Shown: one piece after another, positions 48,705 to 59,685 of the stretch
Numbering within the stretch: the first letter of the stretch is position 1
How the letters are laid out: each line of letters opens with the position of its first letter
Origin: a bacterium
GTDB lineage: Bacteria; Bacteroidota; Ignavibacteria; Ignavibacteriales; Ignavibacteriaceae
Assembly: GCA_016716565.1 (NCBI GenBank)
Contig: JADJWC010000001.1
Span: 1,426,001 to 1,490,000 of the forward strand
Direction of reading: 5' to 3'
Length of the DNA: 64,000 nt
The notes under the pieces: generated by a model
Told to the model about the DNA's origin: nothing
What the model saw: only the letters and a program-made list of their open reading frames with translations
Databases searched by the model: none
Position numbers and translations under genes: made by a program

Positions 48705-51700
48705 TCAATTTCTGCTGGTTGATGCAATTTCACTTATTAATTTTAATAATTTTGATCTCGTGAAGGGTTTGGAAAGATAGTCAGTACATCCCGCCTGGAT
48801 AAATTCTTCACGGTCACCTCTCATTGCGAATCCCGTTATCGCAACAATCGGTACATCCTTGTAACTTTCGATTTTTCTTATCTCTCTCGTAGTTTCGACT
48901 CCGCTCATACCTTTGCCAAGATTAATATCCATCAGGATGATATCATACTTTTTTTTCATTTATTTGTCTGAATGCTTTCTCACCGCTGTCGGCAAAGTCT
49001 GTTTCGCAAATATTTTTAAGAAACAATTTAATTATATCCCTGCTTGATTCATCGTTATCAACAACAAGAAGTTTTGGTCTAAATCCTGCTCTATATTCTT
49101 TTTCTGAGATTTTTTCTTTATCTGATTCCTTAACTTTCTTGACTTCAATCTGTTTATAATCCTTCAGCAGCGGGAATATTATAGTAAACATTGAGCCTGA
49201 CCCAACAGTGCTTTTGACACTTATCTGTCCATCCATCAACTCAACAAAATTCTTGGTAATTGTTAAGCCCAATCCGGTTCCTTCAAAGTGCCGGTTGAAT
49301 CCTTCGCTTACTTGTCTGAACTCCTGGAAAATGAGCCCCAGACTTTCAGCTGGAATTCCAATCCCGGTATCTTTCACACTTATTCTTGCAAACTCTCTTG
49401 AATCTTCGACGAGCATATCTACTGAAACCATCACTCCGCCGGTGTAAGTATATTTAAGAGCGTTGTTAACTAGATTATTTATTATTTGTCTAAAGATTTG
49501 TTCATCAACATTTGAATATAAATTATGATTGATTATCTCAGTCTCTAGAAACAGGTTTTTCCTTTCCGCAACAGCTTCAAATAATTGAACCTGTGATTCA
49601 ACTAATTCAGAGATCCTGTTCGGCTGCATGTTAATATCTACCTTCTTCGCTTCAATTCTTGAAAGATCAAGCAACAGGTTAAGCGTATCCATCAGACGAT
49701 TAGCGCTGGTTAGAATTCGTTCAGCCATTTCTTTTGTATGATCATCTCTCAGCTTTTCCTGAAGTAATTCAGCAAAACCCAGAATACCAACAAGAGGAGT
49801 TCTCAATTCGTGACTCATATTTGCAAGGAAGTTGGATTTTACTCTGCTTAATTCTTCAGCTTTCTCTTTTGCTTCGAGCAGCTGTTTCTCAGCATTTTTT
49901 CTGCTCGTAATATCTCTCAACGTAACCAGGATATACTTTTTGTTAGAGAATATAATATTGATTCCAAGACTTTCAACCCATAATTCTTCATTGTGCACAG
50001 TTTTGATAATGTATTCATCTTTAAATGGAGCAGGGTTTCTTTCCAGTCGTCTGAGAGCCGCATAAACCTGAGGTTTGAAATCCGGGTGCAGGAATTCGAA
50101 AACTTTTTTGCCTATACCGTGTGCTGTATCTTCTAGATGAACTAACTTTGCTGCGCTGTTGTTTGCGAATATAATTTCTCCATCCCAGTCAATTATTAAT
50201 GCAGCTTCGATCATATTATCAATCAATGATCGGAAACGCTCTTCACTTTCTTTTAATGCTTCTTCTGATTTCTTTCTTTCTGTGATATCTTCATAAGTAC
50301 CAAGTATTCCAACAACATTACCGCATTCATCGTGCAGAGGTACTTTATTTGTTTCAAGCCACGCAACCTCTCCATCGTGATGTGTCTGTGGTTCAATAAT
50401 TTTATATATAGGCTCATCTTTTTTCATTACTTCTTTATCGACTGATCTGTAATAGTCGGCTTCAGCACTTTTCCAGGGCATGTCATAATCACTAAAACCA
50501 ACCAGATCAGTAGGATTTATAACGCCAGCATCATTAGCAAAATTTTTATTGCATCCAAGATATCTTGAATCAAGATCCTTCCAGAAAATACGCTGAGGTA
50601 TGTTATCCAGAATCAGCTGAAGCATCTGCTTGGAATTACGCAGTTCATTTTCAGATCGCTTCCTATCGGTGATGTCCAGGGCAATCAAAGTGAAAGCAAC
50701 GGGATTGTCGTTTTCATCTCTGATAACTGAGGTTGATACCGAAGTTGGGAATTCAGAACCATCTTTTCTTTTACTTATTAACTCACCACTCCAGCCGCTT
50801 TTCAAAGTAGCAGGTATTATCTTTCGTAAAAGATTTACAGGAGTATTTTCAGAATACATTAAAGAAATATCTTTCCCGATTATCTCATCGTACATATAAC
50901 CATACGAAGTGCAGAATGAGTTGTTGACAAAAATTATCTTCCCATCAGTATCAGTAATACAAACTGACTCGGAAATACTTTTTACAGCATGAGCAAGCAT
51001 AGAAATTTGCTCTTCAGATTTTTTCCTTTCCGAAATATCCCTGACAATAGCCTGGATCAGTACAACATCACCGAGAAAAATTTTATTTAAGCTGACTTCG
51101 GCATCAAACAGATCACCGTTTAATTTTTTATGCTTCCATTCAAATCGCTGTGGATTTCCCTTCATTGCTTCCGATATTTTTTCAAGTGCTTTTTCATCGG
51201 AATGTCTGCCATCCGGCTGAAAGGGAGGGGAAAATTCATACGGAGGTTTACCGATAATATCTGATTTATTACATCCGAATAAGTCAAGAGTTTTTTGATT
51301 ACAATCAATAAATATCTCTTCATCCATCAAAAAAATTGAGTCGTTAGCAAGTTCGAACAAGGATTTAAATTTTAATTCACTTTTCTCAAGTTTATCAAAG
51401 GCTTTACGTTTTTCGGTGATGTCGCTGAAAAAAGCTGCTATTTTATTTGGAGAAATTTGAAATGCGGAAACTTCGAAAGCACCTTTAAGATTTTGGTCTT
51501 CGTATTCAATAATTTCATTTTCCAGTTTAGTACCATTCTTTGCTATTAGTTTGTAAGCATCAGGTATCTTTGTTTGTGCAAGATTCGGGAAGGCATCCAA
51601 TATCTCTTTATTTAAAAGCTGGGAATGATTCATACCCAGGATTCTGTCGGCGGCAGAATTGAAATCAGTAAAAATTAACCTTCCATCATCTTTCAAATCA

Positions 51701-52506
51701 TAAACATGCACGCCATATGGCGAAGCATTTACAATCTGTTTAATTTTCATTGATGAATCATTTATTAATTCTTCCGCTTCTTTAATTCTTGTGATGTTTT
51801 CGCAGAGTATCAGAACGTTTGGACCATTTCCGTTTGAATTGATCGAACTTGCGTTTTCTCTGACCCAGATAGTCTCTCCGGTTTTCTTAACCTTTCTAAT
51901 TTCCCATGTAAATATTTTGTTTGGGTTATTCAGACAATCAGCGATTTGATTTTTTACAGTCAGCCAATCCTCTTTATGAAAAACTTGCATAACCGGTTGA
52001 TCAACTAATTCTTTTATTTCATAGCCGAGTTCTTTTGCTCCGAGTGAATTTACTTCCTTTATTATTCCGGCCTTATCCAAAATGAAAATCATCAATGGAT
52101 TATTATCGAAAATTGTTTTTAACTTGCTTTCAGTTACTTGAGGATCATTTTGTGTTTTCGGAATTGATTTTGTACTTGAATTTTTTGTAAGTGTGCATTC
52201 AGCAACACATTTATTTTTCAGTTTGATTCGGATAGCATAAACTTTGAAATCAGCCGGTTTATTTTTTTTATTATCAAGTTGAATCGATTTTAAAACTGAA
52301 GAATTCTTTGAGAGAAGTTTTTTAAGTTTTTGTGATTTTTTTTCGTAGAGAAGATCAGTAAGAAACTGTTCTTTTTTTTCCGGCTTTAAGAATTTAAAAT
52401 ATTTTCGGGCAGCTTTATTCGCTGAAATAATTTTAAAGTTTTTACAATCAACAACTAATTTTATTTCAGGTGATTCTTCAAAAATACTTTTATGGAGCGG
52501 GTTCAT
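48705..52506 (-). CDS. Hybrid sensor histidine kinase with about seven PAS domains; receiver split by a homopolymer frameshift
   Basis: ATG at 52506. The main frame (to 48943, 1187 residues) has about seven successive PAS domains, several ending in the DITERK/DISERK/DITDRK linker. HisKA follows with SHELRTP, then HATPase (N-box NLVNNALKY, DTGIGIP, GTGLGL) and the start of a receiver (LLVVDNDESS). It stops inside that receiver after INEKKV because of a run of eight T at 48949-48956 (A8 in the gene). Removing one A joins it to EKKYDIILMDINLGKGMSG, IVAITGFA and LSKPFT in the second frame (48959-48705), giving a complete receiver. Soluble, no membrane helices. Real phase variation and a sequencing slip are both possible. 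Confidence 0.88.
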
Positions 52507-52631
52507 TTTTATCTATTAAGAGGCAAAAAATTGATATATAATTCTGAATATTCCATCATAAACTTTTATCTTCCCCGGTGCCAGCCTCAGATCGCTAAGA
52601 GAAGTATGATAAAATCACTAATTTTGTGCCA

Positions 52632-53366
52632 ATGTTTAACTATAAAATGACTATTCAATATGAGGGAACGGTGTATGCCGGCTGGCAAATTCAGCAGAAT
52701 GCACTTACTATCCAGGAGGTAATTAGCAACTCAATCAAGCAAATATTACAAGAAGAAATAAGCTTGGTTGGCGCAGGTCGAACTGATTCTGGTGTTCACG
52801 CTATTGGGCAGGTAGCAAATTTTATGTCCGACAAAGAATTAGACCTTCAGAAATTCCTTTACTCATTAAATTCTGTTTTACCTCGCGATATTTCAATAAG
52901 TAACATTGAACCGGTCGACGAGGATTTTCACTCGAGATTCGGTGCGAAGAAAAGATCCTACATTTATCTGATTTCAGGGCAGAAATCACCATTCTTTGAT
53001 AGGTTTGCGTATACATACTTTTCAGAAATGAAAACAGAAATGCTAAATGAGCTCTCTTCCGTTTTTATTGGAGAAAAAGATTTCTCATCATTCAGTAAAA
53101 ATAATCCCGATGTTAAAAATAAAATCTGTGAGGTTTTTGAAGCTCGGTGGAGAAGACAAAAAAACTTACTTATTTTTTACATTGAAGCTGACAGATTTTT
53201 ATACGGGATGGTTCGTGCTATTGTCGGATCGTTGATAAAAGCATATGTATCAGAAAATGGAATTGAATACTTGAAAAATATTTTTGGTCAAAAGGACAGA
53301 AGCTTTGCAGCTGATGCTGTTCCTGCAAAAGGTTTATTCTTATTTAAAGTAAAATATTCAAATTAA
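52632..53366 (+). CDS. truA: tRNA pseudouridine synthase A
   Basis: 244 residues from ATG 52632; an in-frame GTG at 52626 would add two. The catalytic Asp52 lies in VGAGRTDSGVHAIGQVANF. Other family blocks are YEGTVYAGWQIQ near the start, HSRFGAKKRSYIY and FLYGMVRAIVGSLI. It converts U38-U40 of tRNA anticodon stems to pseudouridine. First gene of a forward run of six genes with short spacers. Confidence 0.93.
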   Translation: MFNYKMTIQYEGTVYAGWQIQQNALTIQEVISNSIKQILQEEISLVGAGRTDSGVHAIGQVANFMSDKELDLQKFLYSLNSVLPRDISISNIEPVDEDFHSRFGAKKRSYIYLISGQKSPFFDRFAYTYFSEMKTEMLNELSSVFIGEKDFSSFSKNNPDVKNKICEVFEARWRRQKNLLIFYIEADRFLYGMVRAIVGSLIKAYVSENGIEYLKNIFGQKDRSFAADAVPAKGLFLFKVKYSN

Positions 53367-53368
53367 AA

Positions 53369-54124
53369 ATGATATCTCTAAAAAATAAAAATGTGCTTGT
53401 AACGGGTGGCTCCCGTGGAATTGGTAAAGCATGTGTCGAATTATTCCTGAATGCAGGTGCAAATGTTGCGTTCACATTTCAGTTGGCAGAAGATCAGGCT
53501 AAAAAGATATCCGAGAGTTTTACCGGTTCTTCAAAACTTAAATATTATAAAATGAATCTTAATGAACCTGCTTCGATTGAGAAATCACTGACAGCAATAC
53601 TAGATGATTTTGGGAATATCGACATACTGGTGAATAATGGCGGAATCTGGAAGGAAGCTGCAATCGATGAAATGACTCTTGAACAGTGGAATGAGACAAT
53701 GAATATAAATCTTACGAGCACATATCTGTTAACGAAATTTGTTGTTCCGTGGATGAAAAAAAATAATTATGGACGAATAATAAATATAGCGTCAACTGCC
53801 GGACAAAGGGGAGAAGCATTTCATTCGCATTATGCTGCATCAAAAGGTGGGATGATTTCATTAACCAAATCACTCGCTTCAGAATTAGGAAAGCACAACA
53901 TTACAGTTAATTGTGTAGCACCCGGATGGGTAATTACAGATATGACCACTGATTCACTTGATGATGAAGCTACATACAAAAAAGTTTTAGGTGATATTCC
54001 GTTGAATAAAATCGCAAAACCTGAAGAAATTGCTGGACCAGTTCTATTTCTTGCATCTGAGCTGGCTTCACATATAACCGGAGAAATTCTTAACGTAAAC
54101 GGTGGATCAGTTTTATGTGGCTAA
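53369..54124 (+). CDS. Short-chain dehydrogenase/reductase, FabG-like
   Basis: 251 residues. Rossmann motif TGGSRGIG (12-19), NNGG (89-92) and the catalytic Ser142, Tyr155 and Lys159 (ASTAGQ...YAASKGG). The end, EIAGPVLFLASELASHITGEILNVNGG, is typical of 3-oxoacyl-ACP reductases and related SDRs. Whether it is the fatty-acid enzyme or another oxidoreductase cannot be told; no other fab genes are here. It starts 2 bp after truA. Confidence 0.9.
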   Translation: MISLKNKNVLVTGGSRGIGKACVELFLNAGANVAFTFQLAEDQAKKISESFTGSSKLKYYKMNLNEPASIEKSLTAILDDFGNIDILVNNGGIWKEAAIDEMTLEQWNETMNINLTSTYLLTKFVVPWMKKNNYGRIINIASTAGQRGEAFHSHYAASKGGMISLTKSLASELGKHNITVNCVAPGWVITDMTTDSLDDEATYKKVLGDIPLNKIAKPEEIAGPVLFLASELASHITGEILNVNGGSVLCG

Positions 54125-54148
54125 TCTTGAAAAGGATTTAGTGTTTTA

Positions 54149-54616
54149 ATGGAAACTAATTTTTTAGCAGAGATTCATCCAAAAGTTGTTCACTTTCCGA
54201 TTGCATTATTTACAACTTATGCTTTTCTGGAAATCGTTGGGATTTTGTTGAAAAAAGAATTTCTTATTAAGTCAGCTTTATTAATTCTGTGCATCGGTGT
54301 CGTGACTTCTTTCTTTGCCGTACTTACGGGTAATCAGGCTGCAACTGAGTTTACTTTTTGGAGTGACGAAAGCAGTGCTTTGTTAAATGAACACCAAACT
54401 CATGCAACTTACCTTCTATGGTTTGCGTTGTTAGTTTGTGCCTTAAGAATAGTTTTAGTTATAAAGAAAAAAATGGCAGGTCCGGCGAAATACCTGTTCG
54501 TACTTTTTGCATTAGTGTTAATCTTCCTGGTTTATCAAACCGGAAATTACGGAGGCGATCTTGTGAAAAAATTTGGTGTAGGAACAGAAGTTATAATTAA
54601 GAGTGATTCAAATTAA
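54149..54616 (+). CDS. DUF2231-type four-helix membrane protein
   Basis: 155 residues with four hydrophobic helices (about 14-32, 38-58, 85-105, 112-130). The IHPKVVHFPIALF motif at the start, LTGNQAAT, the NEHQTHATY histidine pair and the closing YQTGNYGGDLV are as in DUF2231 proteins, which often sit near c-type cytochromes. No cytochrome is adjacent here. Role unknown. Confidence 0.85.
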   Translation: METNFLAEIHPKVVHFPIALFTTYAFLEIVGILLKKEFLIKSALLILCIGVVTSFFAVLTGNQAATEFTFWSDESSALLNEHQTHATYLLWFALLVCALRIVLVIKKKMAGPAKYLFVLFALVLIFLVYQTGNYGGDLVKKFGVGTEVIIKSDSN

Positions 54617-54638
54617 TTAAGTTTGAGATGTATTGATC

Positions 54639-55235
54639 ATGAAATTAGCAAAATACATTTTAGTTTTATTGGTATTTCTTCACACAACAATGTTCGCGGA
54701 AAAACCACCCGCAAGTAAAGCTGTTGGTGTTTTTATGGCAGTAGGTGTTGGAGCAAGACTTCCTATTTCAGATTTCGCAAACTCAACCGACCTTGGTTAT
54801 GGTTTGAATGTCGAAGCATCTTATACAGACAGTGATTATTTACCATTCTTCATCTTTGCCAGACTCGGGTATGAGCAATTTCCGGGCTCGCAGGATTTTT
54901 ATCAGCAGACTGATTACTCAAATTATTCCACGACAATAGTTCCGATATCCCTCGGAGTAAGATATTATTTTAGCCCGATGGTTGAGAGCATTATTCTTTT
55001 AATGCCAATTGTTGAAGGTTCAGTCTCCTACACTTACTTCAATGTTCTGAATGAATTTAAAGCTGATGCGGGTAGAACAAACTTCAGGGAAAATCTATGG
55101 AAATTCGGTGGAACAATCGGTGCCGGCGTATCAATGTTCATGCTTGAAATCATGGCTAATTATAATTACTACAACTCAAACCAGTACATATCTTTTAATC
55201 TGAATGTCAGACTTCCATTAATTGTAAACTTATGA
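54639..55235 (+). CDS. Predicted outer-membrane beta-barrel protein
   Basis: 198 residues from ATG 54639 (an in-frame TTG lies at 54633). Signal peptide 1-19 (FLHTTMFAE). The mature part alternates hydrophobic and polar residues in strands with aromatic girdle residues: GVGARLPIS, GYGLNVEASYT, FARLGYEQF, VPISLGVRYYF, YISFNLNVRLPLIVNL. The C-terminal strand ends in a hydrophobic residue, as in small barrels of the OmpA/outer-membrane-protein beta-barrel group. Function unknown. Confidence 0.75.
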   Translation: MKLAKYILVLLVFLHTTMFAEKPPASKAVGVFMAVGVGARLPISDFANSTDLGYGLNVEASYTDSDYLPFFIFARLGYEQFPGSQDFYQQTDYSNYSTTIVPISLGVRYYFSPMVESIILLMPIVEGSVSYTYFNVLNEFKADAGRTNFRENLWKFGGTIGAGVSMFMLEIMANYNYYNSNQYISFNLNVRLPLIVNL

Positions 55236-55244
55236 GGTTAATAA

Positions 55245-56027
55245 ATGAATTATCAAAACATTTTATTTGAAATTAAGAATCATACAGGGTTAGTAACAAT
55301 AAATCGTCCCGATAAACTTAATGCATTGAATAATCAAACTATTAATGAAATTGAAGATGTAATCAATTCTATTAAAAATAATCCTGAAATTTTTACTGTA
55401 GTAATAACCGGAAGCGGTGAGAAAGCATTTGTTGCCGGAGCAGATATCGCTGAGTTAAATAATCTTGACGTAATTTCTGCAAAAGAATTTTCTGAGAAAG
55501 GTAACAGAGTATTCAGAACAATTGAAACGCTCGATAAACCTGTTATAGCAGCGGTTAATGGATTTGCTTTGGGCGGTGGATGTGAATTAGCATCAGCTTG
55601 CCATATCAGAATTGCAAGTGAAAATGCTAAATTCGGTCAACCGGAAGTCAATCTCGGAATCATTCCGGGTTATGGTGGTACACAAAGACTTGCACGCATT
55701 GTTAATTCAGCGAGAGCACTTGAAATGATTTTGACCGGAGATATGATTACTTCTGATGAAGCTCTCAGAATAGGTCTGGTTAACAAAGTTTATCCTCAAG
55801 CTGATCTATTAAGTAAAACTTTAGAACTCGCAGATAAAATTGCTTCCAAAGGACAGCAGGCAATTCGGTTTGCACTCAAAGCAGTAAAAGCAACAGATAA
55901 TATGTCTTTATCGGAAGGTTTGAGTTATGAAGCAAGTTTATTTGCTTTGACTTGCGGAACCGAAGACTTTAAAGAGGGAACTTCAGCGTTTCTTCAAAAA
56001 AGGAAACCTGATTTTAAAAACCGCTGA
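55245..56027 (+). CDS. Enoyl-CoA hydratase/isomerase (crotonase family)
   Basis: 260 residues. Oxyanion-hole segments AGADIAEL and GFALGGGCE. The two catalytic Glu of true hydratases are present, Glu114 (GGGCELA) and Glu134 (GQPEVNLGIIPGYGGTQRL), with the normal spacing of 20. It hydrates 2-enoyl-CoA in fatty-acid oxidation or butyrate-type pathways. Partner dehydrogenase and thiolase genes are not in the window. ATG follows TGAGGT. Confidence 0.92.
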   Translation: MNYQNILFEIKNHTGLVTINRPDKLNALNNQTINEIEDVINSIKNNPEIFTVVITGSGEKAFVAGADIAELNNLDVISAKEFSEKGNRVFRTIETLDKPVIAAVNGFALGGGCELASACHIRIASENAKFGQPEVNLGIIPGYGGTQRLARIVNSARALEMILTGDMITSDEALRIGLVNKVYPQADLLSKTLELADKIASKGQQAIRFALKAVKATDNMSLSEGLSYEASLFALTCGTEDFKEGTSAFLQKRKPDFKNR

Positions 56028-56044
56028 TCAATTAATTTTCCAAT

Positions 56045-57046
56045 ATGACTTCATTTGACTTCAGAAGAAAACTACTCATTTCATTGCTTTCTCTGGCAAT
56101 ACTATTAGTTGCTGTAAAAATATTATTGCAAAATATTAGTGAATCATCAAGTCCGAACGATTTGATAAGTGAAAACGAAATTCGTCAAAAGTTCAGTACT
56201 ATTCTTCATGATTTCAGTATTGAGCAAAAACTAATCAAGGAAAAAAGAGTTGTAGATAAATCTTCAGGAATGGAAATCTCAAGTTATAAAATTCAAGTGC
56301 CGAAAGATTTAACAATTCCGGAGATTCTTTCAGAAATTTATCAGACATTTGTAATAGACAGCCTGAAAATTAATTCAATAGAGAAAGTCAAGAACGGAAA
56401 AACAATTGTTTCTTTACAAAATGGAAAAGATGTTTTACTGAACTGCGAGTTCGACTATTCAAAAACTTATTATCGCAATAAGGGGTATGTTTCATTCCTA
56501 ATAAAAGATGTTGAGCTAAGTGATCCTTCGTCAATACAATTATTAGAATCATCAGAAAAAATAAATTTTCTTTTACGACCATCCAGCAGTGTGCTTAATC
56601 AGCTTGGGAAAATTCAAAATTATGGTCAGCAGTTTTCGGTACTGATTGATGATGATTTGGCGGAACAAAAGTACGAACTTGATCCATCTCATTCCGAAGT
56701 AAGAATAACGACAGTGATCAAAACTTTAGTCACTGATTTTCAAAAGGCAGTTTGTTTTATAGTTGATGACAATTCTTCTTTTTATAAATCATCAAACTTT
56801 GAAGTATTTGAAAAAGAATTACTGAAAAGAAAAATTAGACTATTCACTATTTCTGATTTTGTGAATCTGAATAACGATGAAACAATGATCGAAGGATTTA
56901 ATAGAGAAATTGAATCAATGAATCCAGGTGCTTCAGTAATATTCCTGATGAATGAAGACTCTTATTTTTCAATTGTGCCGGATATAAAGAAATTCAAAAA
57001 ACAAGGTTATCGTTTTATTGCGAGCAGCTTAATTCTGCAAAATTAA
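56045..57046 (+). CDS. Membrane-anchored protein of unknown function
   Basis: 333 residues. One N-terminal membrane helix (about 9-29, LLISLLSLAILLVAVKILL), then a lysine-rich, soluble extracytoplasmic part. The layout, with KINFLLRPSSSV, QQFSVLIDDD and a C-terminal KKFKKQGYRFI, recalls divergent polysaccharide deacetylase proteins, but the metal-binding residues of that family are not evident, so this is only a hint. It begins 17 bp after the hydratase gene and is the last gene of the run. Confidence 0.65.
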   Translation: MTSFDFRRKLLISLLSLAILLVAVKILLQNISESSSPNDLISENEIRQKFSTILHDFSIEQKLIKEKRVVDKSSGMEISSYKIQVPKDLTIPEILSEIYQTFVIDSLKINSIEKVKNGKTIVSLQNGKDVLLNCEFDYSKTYYRNKGYVSFLIKDVELSDPSSIQLLESSEKINFLLRPSSSVLNQLGKIQNYGQQFSVLIDDDLAEQKYELDPSHSEVRITTVIKTLVTDFQKAVCFIVDDNSSFYKSSNFEVFEKELLKRKIRLFTISDFVNLNNDETMIEGFNREIESMNPGASVIFLMNEDSYFSIVPDIKKFKKQGYRFIASSLILQN

Positions 57047-57053
57047 ATTGAGT

Positions 57054-58421
57054 TCAAACCTCAAATATTTTTTCATATTCAACTACTTTAATCTCACCAA
57101 ATTTATCTCCTTTTAGTTGATTCAAAATTTTATTTGAATCTCCAGCTAAAACTGTTACTAATTCATCAGATCGGATTGATTTCTTTGCGATTTTATTTAC
57201 TTCTTCCAGGGTCACTGAATTAACTCTATCAACATAACTTTCAAAATAATCATCTGGCAGATTATGCATGATTTTACTGATAATATTTCCTGAAACCTGG
57301 CGGTAAGTTTCAAAGTTTGAAGGGAATCGTTTAATCATCGATGATTTGGCAAACTCTAACTCATCAGCTGTGATACCATCAATTATTTTATCAACTTCGT
57401 AAAATATTTCTTTAAGTGCTGGATGTGTCAAATCAGTATCAACTGATGTTGAAATACCAAAGTAACCTGCATCCTTCCAGTAATTGAATCTTGAATGGAT
57501 TCCATATGTGTAGCCGTTCTTTTCTCTGAGATTAAGATTTAATCTGCTTGAAAACTGACCGCCGAAAACAAGATTGAAAATCTGCTTTTGAAAATAATCG
57601 TCAGGATTTCTTTTAGTTGTCAAATGCCCCATCCTGATTTCCGTTTGTACCGAATCTGCTTTATCAATTATAAAAAGCCGGCTGCTTGAATTTTTAAATT
57701 CAAACACCTGCTCTTTCATTGTGGATTTAGAAATCCATTCAGTGACTGCTGAATTTATTTGTGATTGAAGGCTATTTGAATCAATGTCACCTACAACCAC
57801 AAGTTTTGAATTCAATGGGATGAAATTATTGAAGTAGCTATTTCTCACAGTTTCAATATTAATTTTATTCAAAGTTTTATCAATACCGAGCGTTGGAAAA
57901 GCATATGGTGAAGAATTACTAAAAAGAAAATATTCAAAAGCTGTATCCGCCAAATAATCTGGCTCGGCATTTAATTGCTTGAGCTTTACGAGAACCTTAT
58001 TCTGCTCACGCCTAAAATCTGCTTCATTGAGTTGTGGTTTTGTCAGAACATCCGCAAACAGTTTCAGAGCTCTATTGAAATTTTCAGTTAACACCTGAAG
58101 TGACATTAAAATCACATCAGCATCTGTAGAAACTGAAAATTGTGCTCCAAGCATTTCAAATTCATCAGCAAGCTGGAGTGAGTTCAATTCACCAGCACCT
58201 TCATCGACGCACATCGCCAGAAGATTATTTAATCCTTGCAAGTGCAGCGGGTCATAACGACTGCCGCTGTTCACAATCAAATTTAACCGGATAATCGGCA
58301 GCTCATTTTTTTCAACAGAGTAAATATCCAAACCATTATCTAGTCTTTGAGTGTGGATCTTCGGAAGCTTGAAATCAATATTACCAGAGCTTATGGGTCT
58401 TTTAGTTCTGTCAATTTGCAT
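57054..58421 (-). CDS. M16-family peptidase-like protein lacking the zinc motif (partner subunit)
   Basis: 455 residues. M16 fold (LDNGLDIYSVEKNELPIIRLNLIVNSGSRYD; YGIHSRFNYWKDAGYFGISTSVD). In place of HxxEH it has LNNLLAMCVDEGAGE, so it cannot bind zinc in the usual way. Such subunits pair with an active M16 protein, as in the alpha/beta mitochondrial processing peptidase. Its ATG (58421) overlaps the end of the active-subunit gene by 11 bp, so the two are translated together. Confidence 0.88.
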   Translation of the reverse strand: MQIDRTKRPISSGNIDFKLPKIHTQRLDNGLDIYSVEKNELPIIRLNLIVNSGSRYDPLHLQGLNNLLAMCVDEGAGELNSLQLADEFEMLGAQFSVSTDADVILMSLQVLTENFNRALKLFADVLTKPQLNEADFRREQNKVLVKLKQLNAEPDYLADTAFEYFLFSNSSPYAFPTLGIDKTLNKINIETVRNSYFNNFIPLNSKLVVVGDIDSNSLQSQINSAVTEWISKSTMKEQVFEFKNSSSRLFIIDKADSVQTEIRMGHLTTKRNPDDYFQKQIFNLVFGGQFSSRLNLNLREKNGYTYGIHSRFNYWKDAGYFGISTSVDTDLTHPALKEIFYEVDKIIDGITADELEFAKSSMIKRFPSNFETYRQVSGNIISKIMHNLPDDYFESYVDRVNSVTLEEVNKIAKKSIRSDELVTVLAGDSNKILNQLKGDKFGEIKVVEYEKIFEV

Positions 58422-59685
58422 TTTTATTTCCTGGAATTATGCGAAGCTCAACAAAATTATTCTTTAAATATTTTTCAGTAGCAATTGTCACATCCTGCAA
58501 TTCTGTTTCTAAGTATCTGTTCAAATCAAAATTGAAAGAATTCGGTTCAGCAAGGTAGAAGTTATAAAGATTCAGCAAGTCTGCGACTGTATCAATATTC
58601 TGAAGTGAATAAATAAAATTTGATGTGATAACATTTTTTGATCTTTTAAGTTCCTGTTCACTGATTGTTCCTCCAGTGATCGAGTTGATTTCATCGAAAA
58701 TAATTTTTTTAATTTCATCAAGAGACCTGCCCGGTTTGGCAGTTGCAACTACCATAAAATGCCCTCCATATTTACCTGAAAATTGCATGGAATTAACATC
58801 CTGCGCTATCTCCAATTCATAAATAAGTTTACGTGTAAGTCTGGCATTTTTAGAACCGGTCAGTATATCTGAAAGGATATCCAGTTTTGCGTCATCTTGT
58901 TCGAAAGCTTTCACCGAATTCCATGCAATGTATATTCTTTCAAGATTTACTTTATCTTCGTAAACAATAAACTTATTTTCATTGATCAGAGAAGACGTTT
59001 TTGTAAGAATGCCCGGCTGACCGTTAGACCGAATGTCGGCAAAATATTTTTCGATTAATATTTTTGTTTGTTGAATATCGAAGTTGCCTGCAATTACCAA
59101 AGTTGCATTGGAAGGAGAATAGTACTTTCTAAAAAAGTTTCTCACATCTTCAATTGTATATCCCTTTATATCATCAGAATATCCGATTGTCGGCCAACTG
59201 TAAGGATGACCATCAGAATAAATATTTGAAATAAGTTTTTCCCAGGCCAAACCATATGGTTGGTTGTCGTACCTTTCCAATCTTTCATTTAAAACTACAC
59301 TTTTCTGATTGTCGAGTTTTACCTGGTCAAGAGCGTTAAGAAAAAATCCCATTCTGTCTGATTCAAGCCAGAGTGCAAGTTCCAGTTCATTAGCAGGAAG
59401 TTTTTCGAAGTAGTTCGTTCTGTCAAAACTGGTTGAAGCATTCAGATTGCCGCCAGCTTCCTGTATATACTTGAAATGCATTTCTTTTGCAACATTTTGC
59501 GAACCTTGAAACATCATATGCTCAAAGAGATGAGCAAGTCCTGTCTTGCCAGGGACTTCATTTGCAGAGCCAACTTTGTACCACAAGTTCACCGAAGCAA
59601 ATGGAATCGAAGTATTTTGATTCAGGATCACTTCAAGTCCGTTCGCAAGGTTAAATTTTTCGTAATTTATATCTAACAGGTTCAT
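58411..59685 (-). CDS. M16-family zinc peptidase, active subunit
   Basis: 424 residues. Inverted zinc motif HLFEH (52-56) in GLAHLFEHMMFQGS. The third zinc ligand Glu is expected downstream, probably in the NERLERYDNQPYGLAWE region. The C-terminal half has GSKNARLTRKLIYELEIAQDVN. There is no signal peptide, so it may act in the cytoplasm, unlike PqqL-type secreted members. Probably degrades peptides as a heterodimer with the next gene's product. First gene of the two-gene minus unit. Confidence 0.92.
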   Translation of the reverse strand: MNLLDINYEKFNLANGLEVILNQNTSIPFASVNLWYKVGSANEVPGKTGLAHLFEHMMFQGSQNVAKEMHFKYIQEAGGNLNASTSFDRTNYFEKLPANELELALWLESDRMGFFLNALDQVKLDNQKSVVLNERLERYDNQPYGLAWEKLISNIYSDGHPYSWPTIGYSDDIKGYTIEDVRNFFRKYYSPSNATLVIAGNFDIQQTKILIEKYFADIRSNGQPGILTKTSSLINENKFIVYEDKVNLERIYIAWNSVKAFEQDDAKLDILSDILTGSKNARLTRKLIYELEIAQDVNSMQFSGKYGGHFMVVATAKPGRSLDEIKKIIFDEINSITGGTISEQELKRSKNVITSNFIYSLQNIDTVADLLNLYNFYLAEPNSFNFDLNRYLETELQDVTIATEKYLKNNFVELRIIPGNKNAN

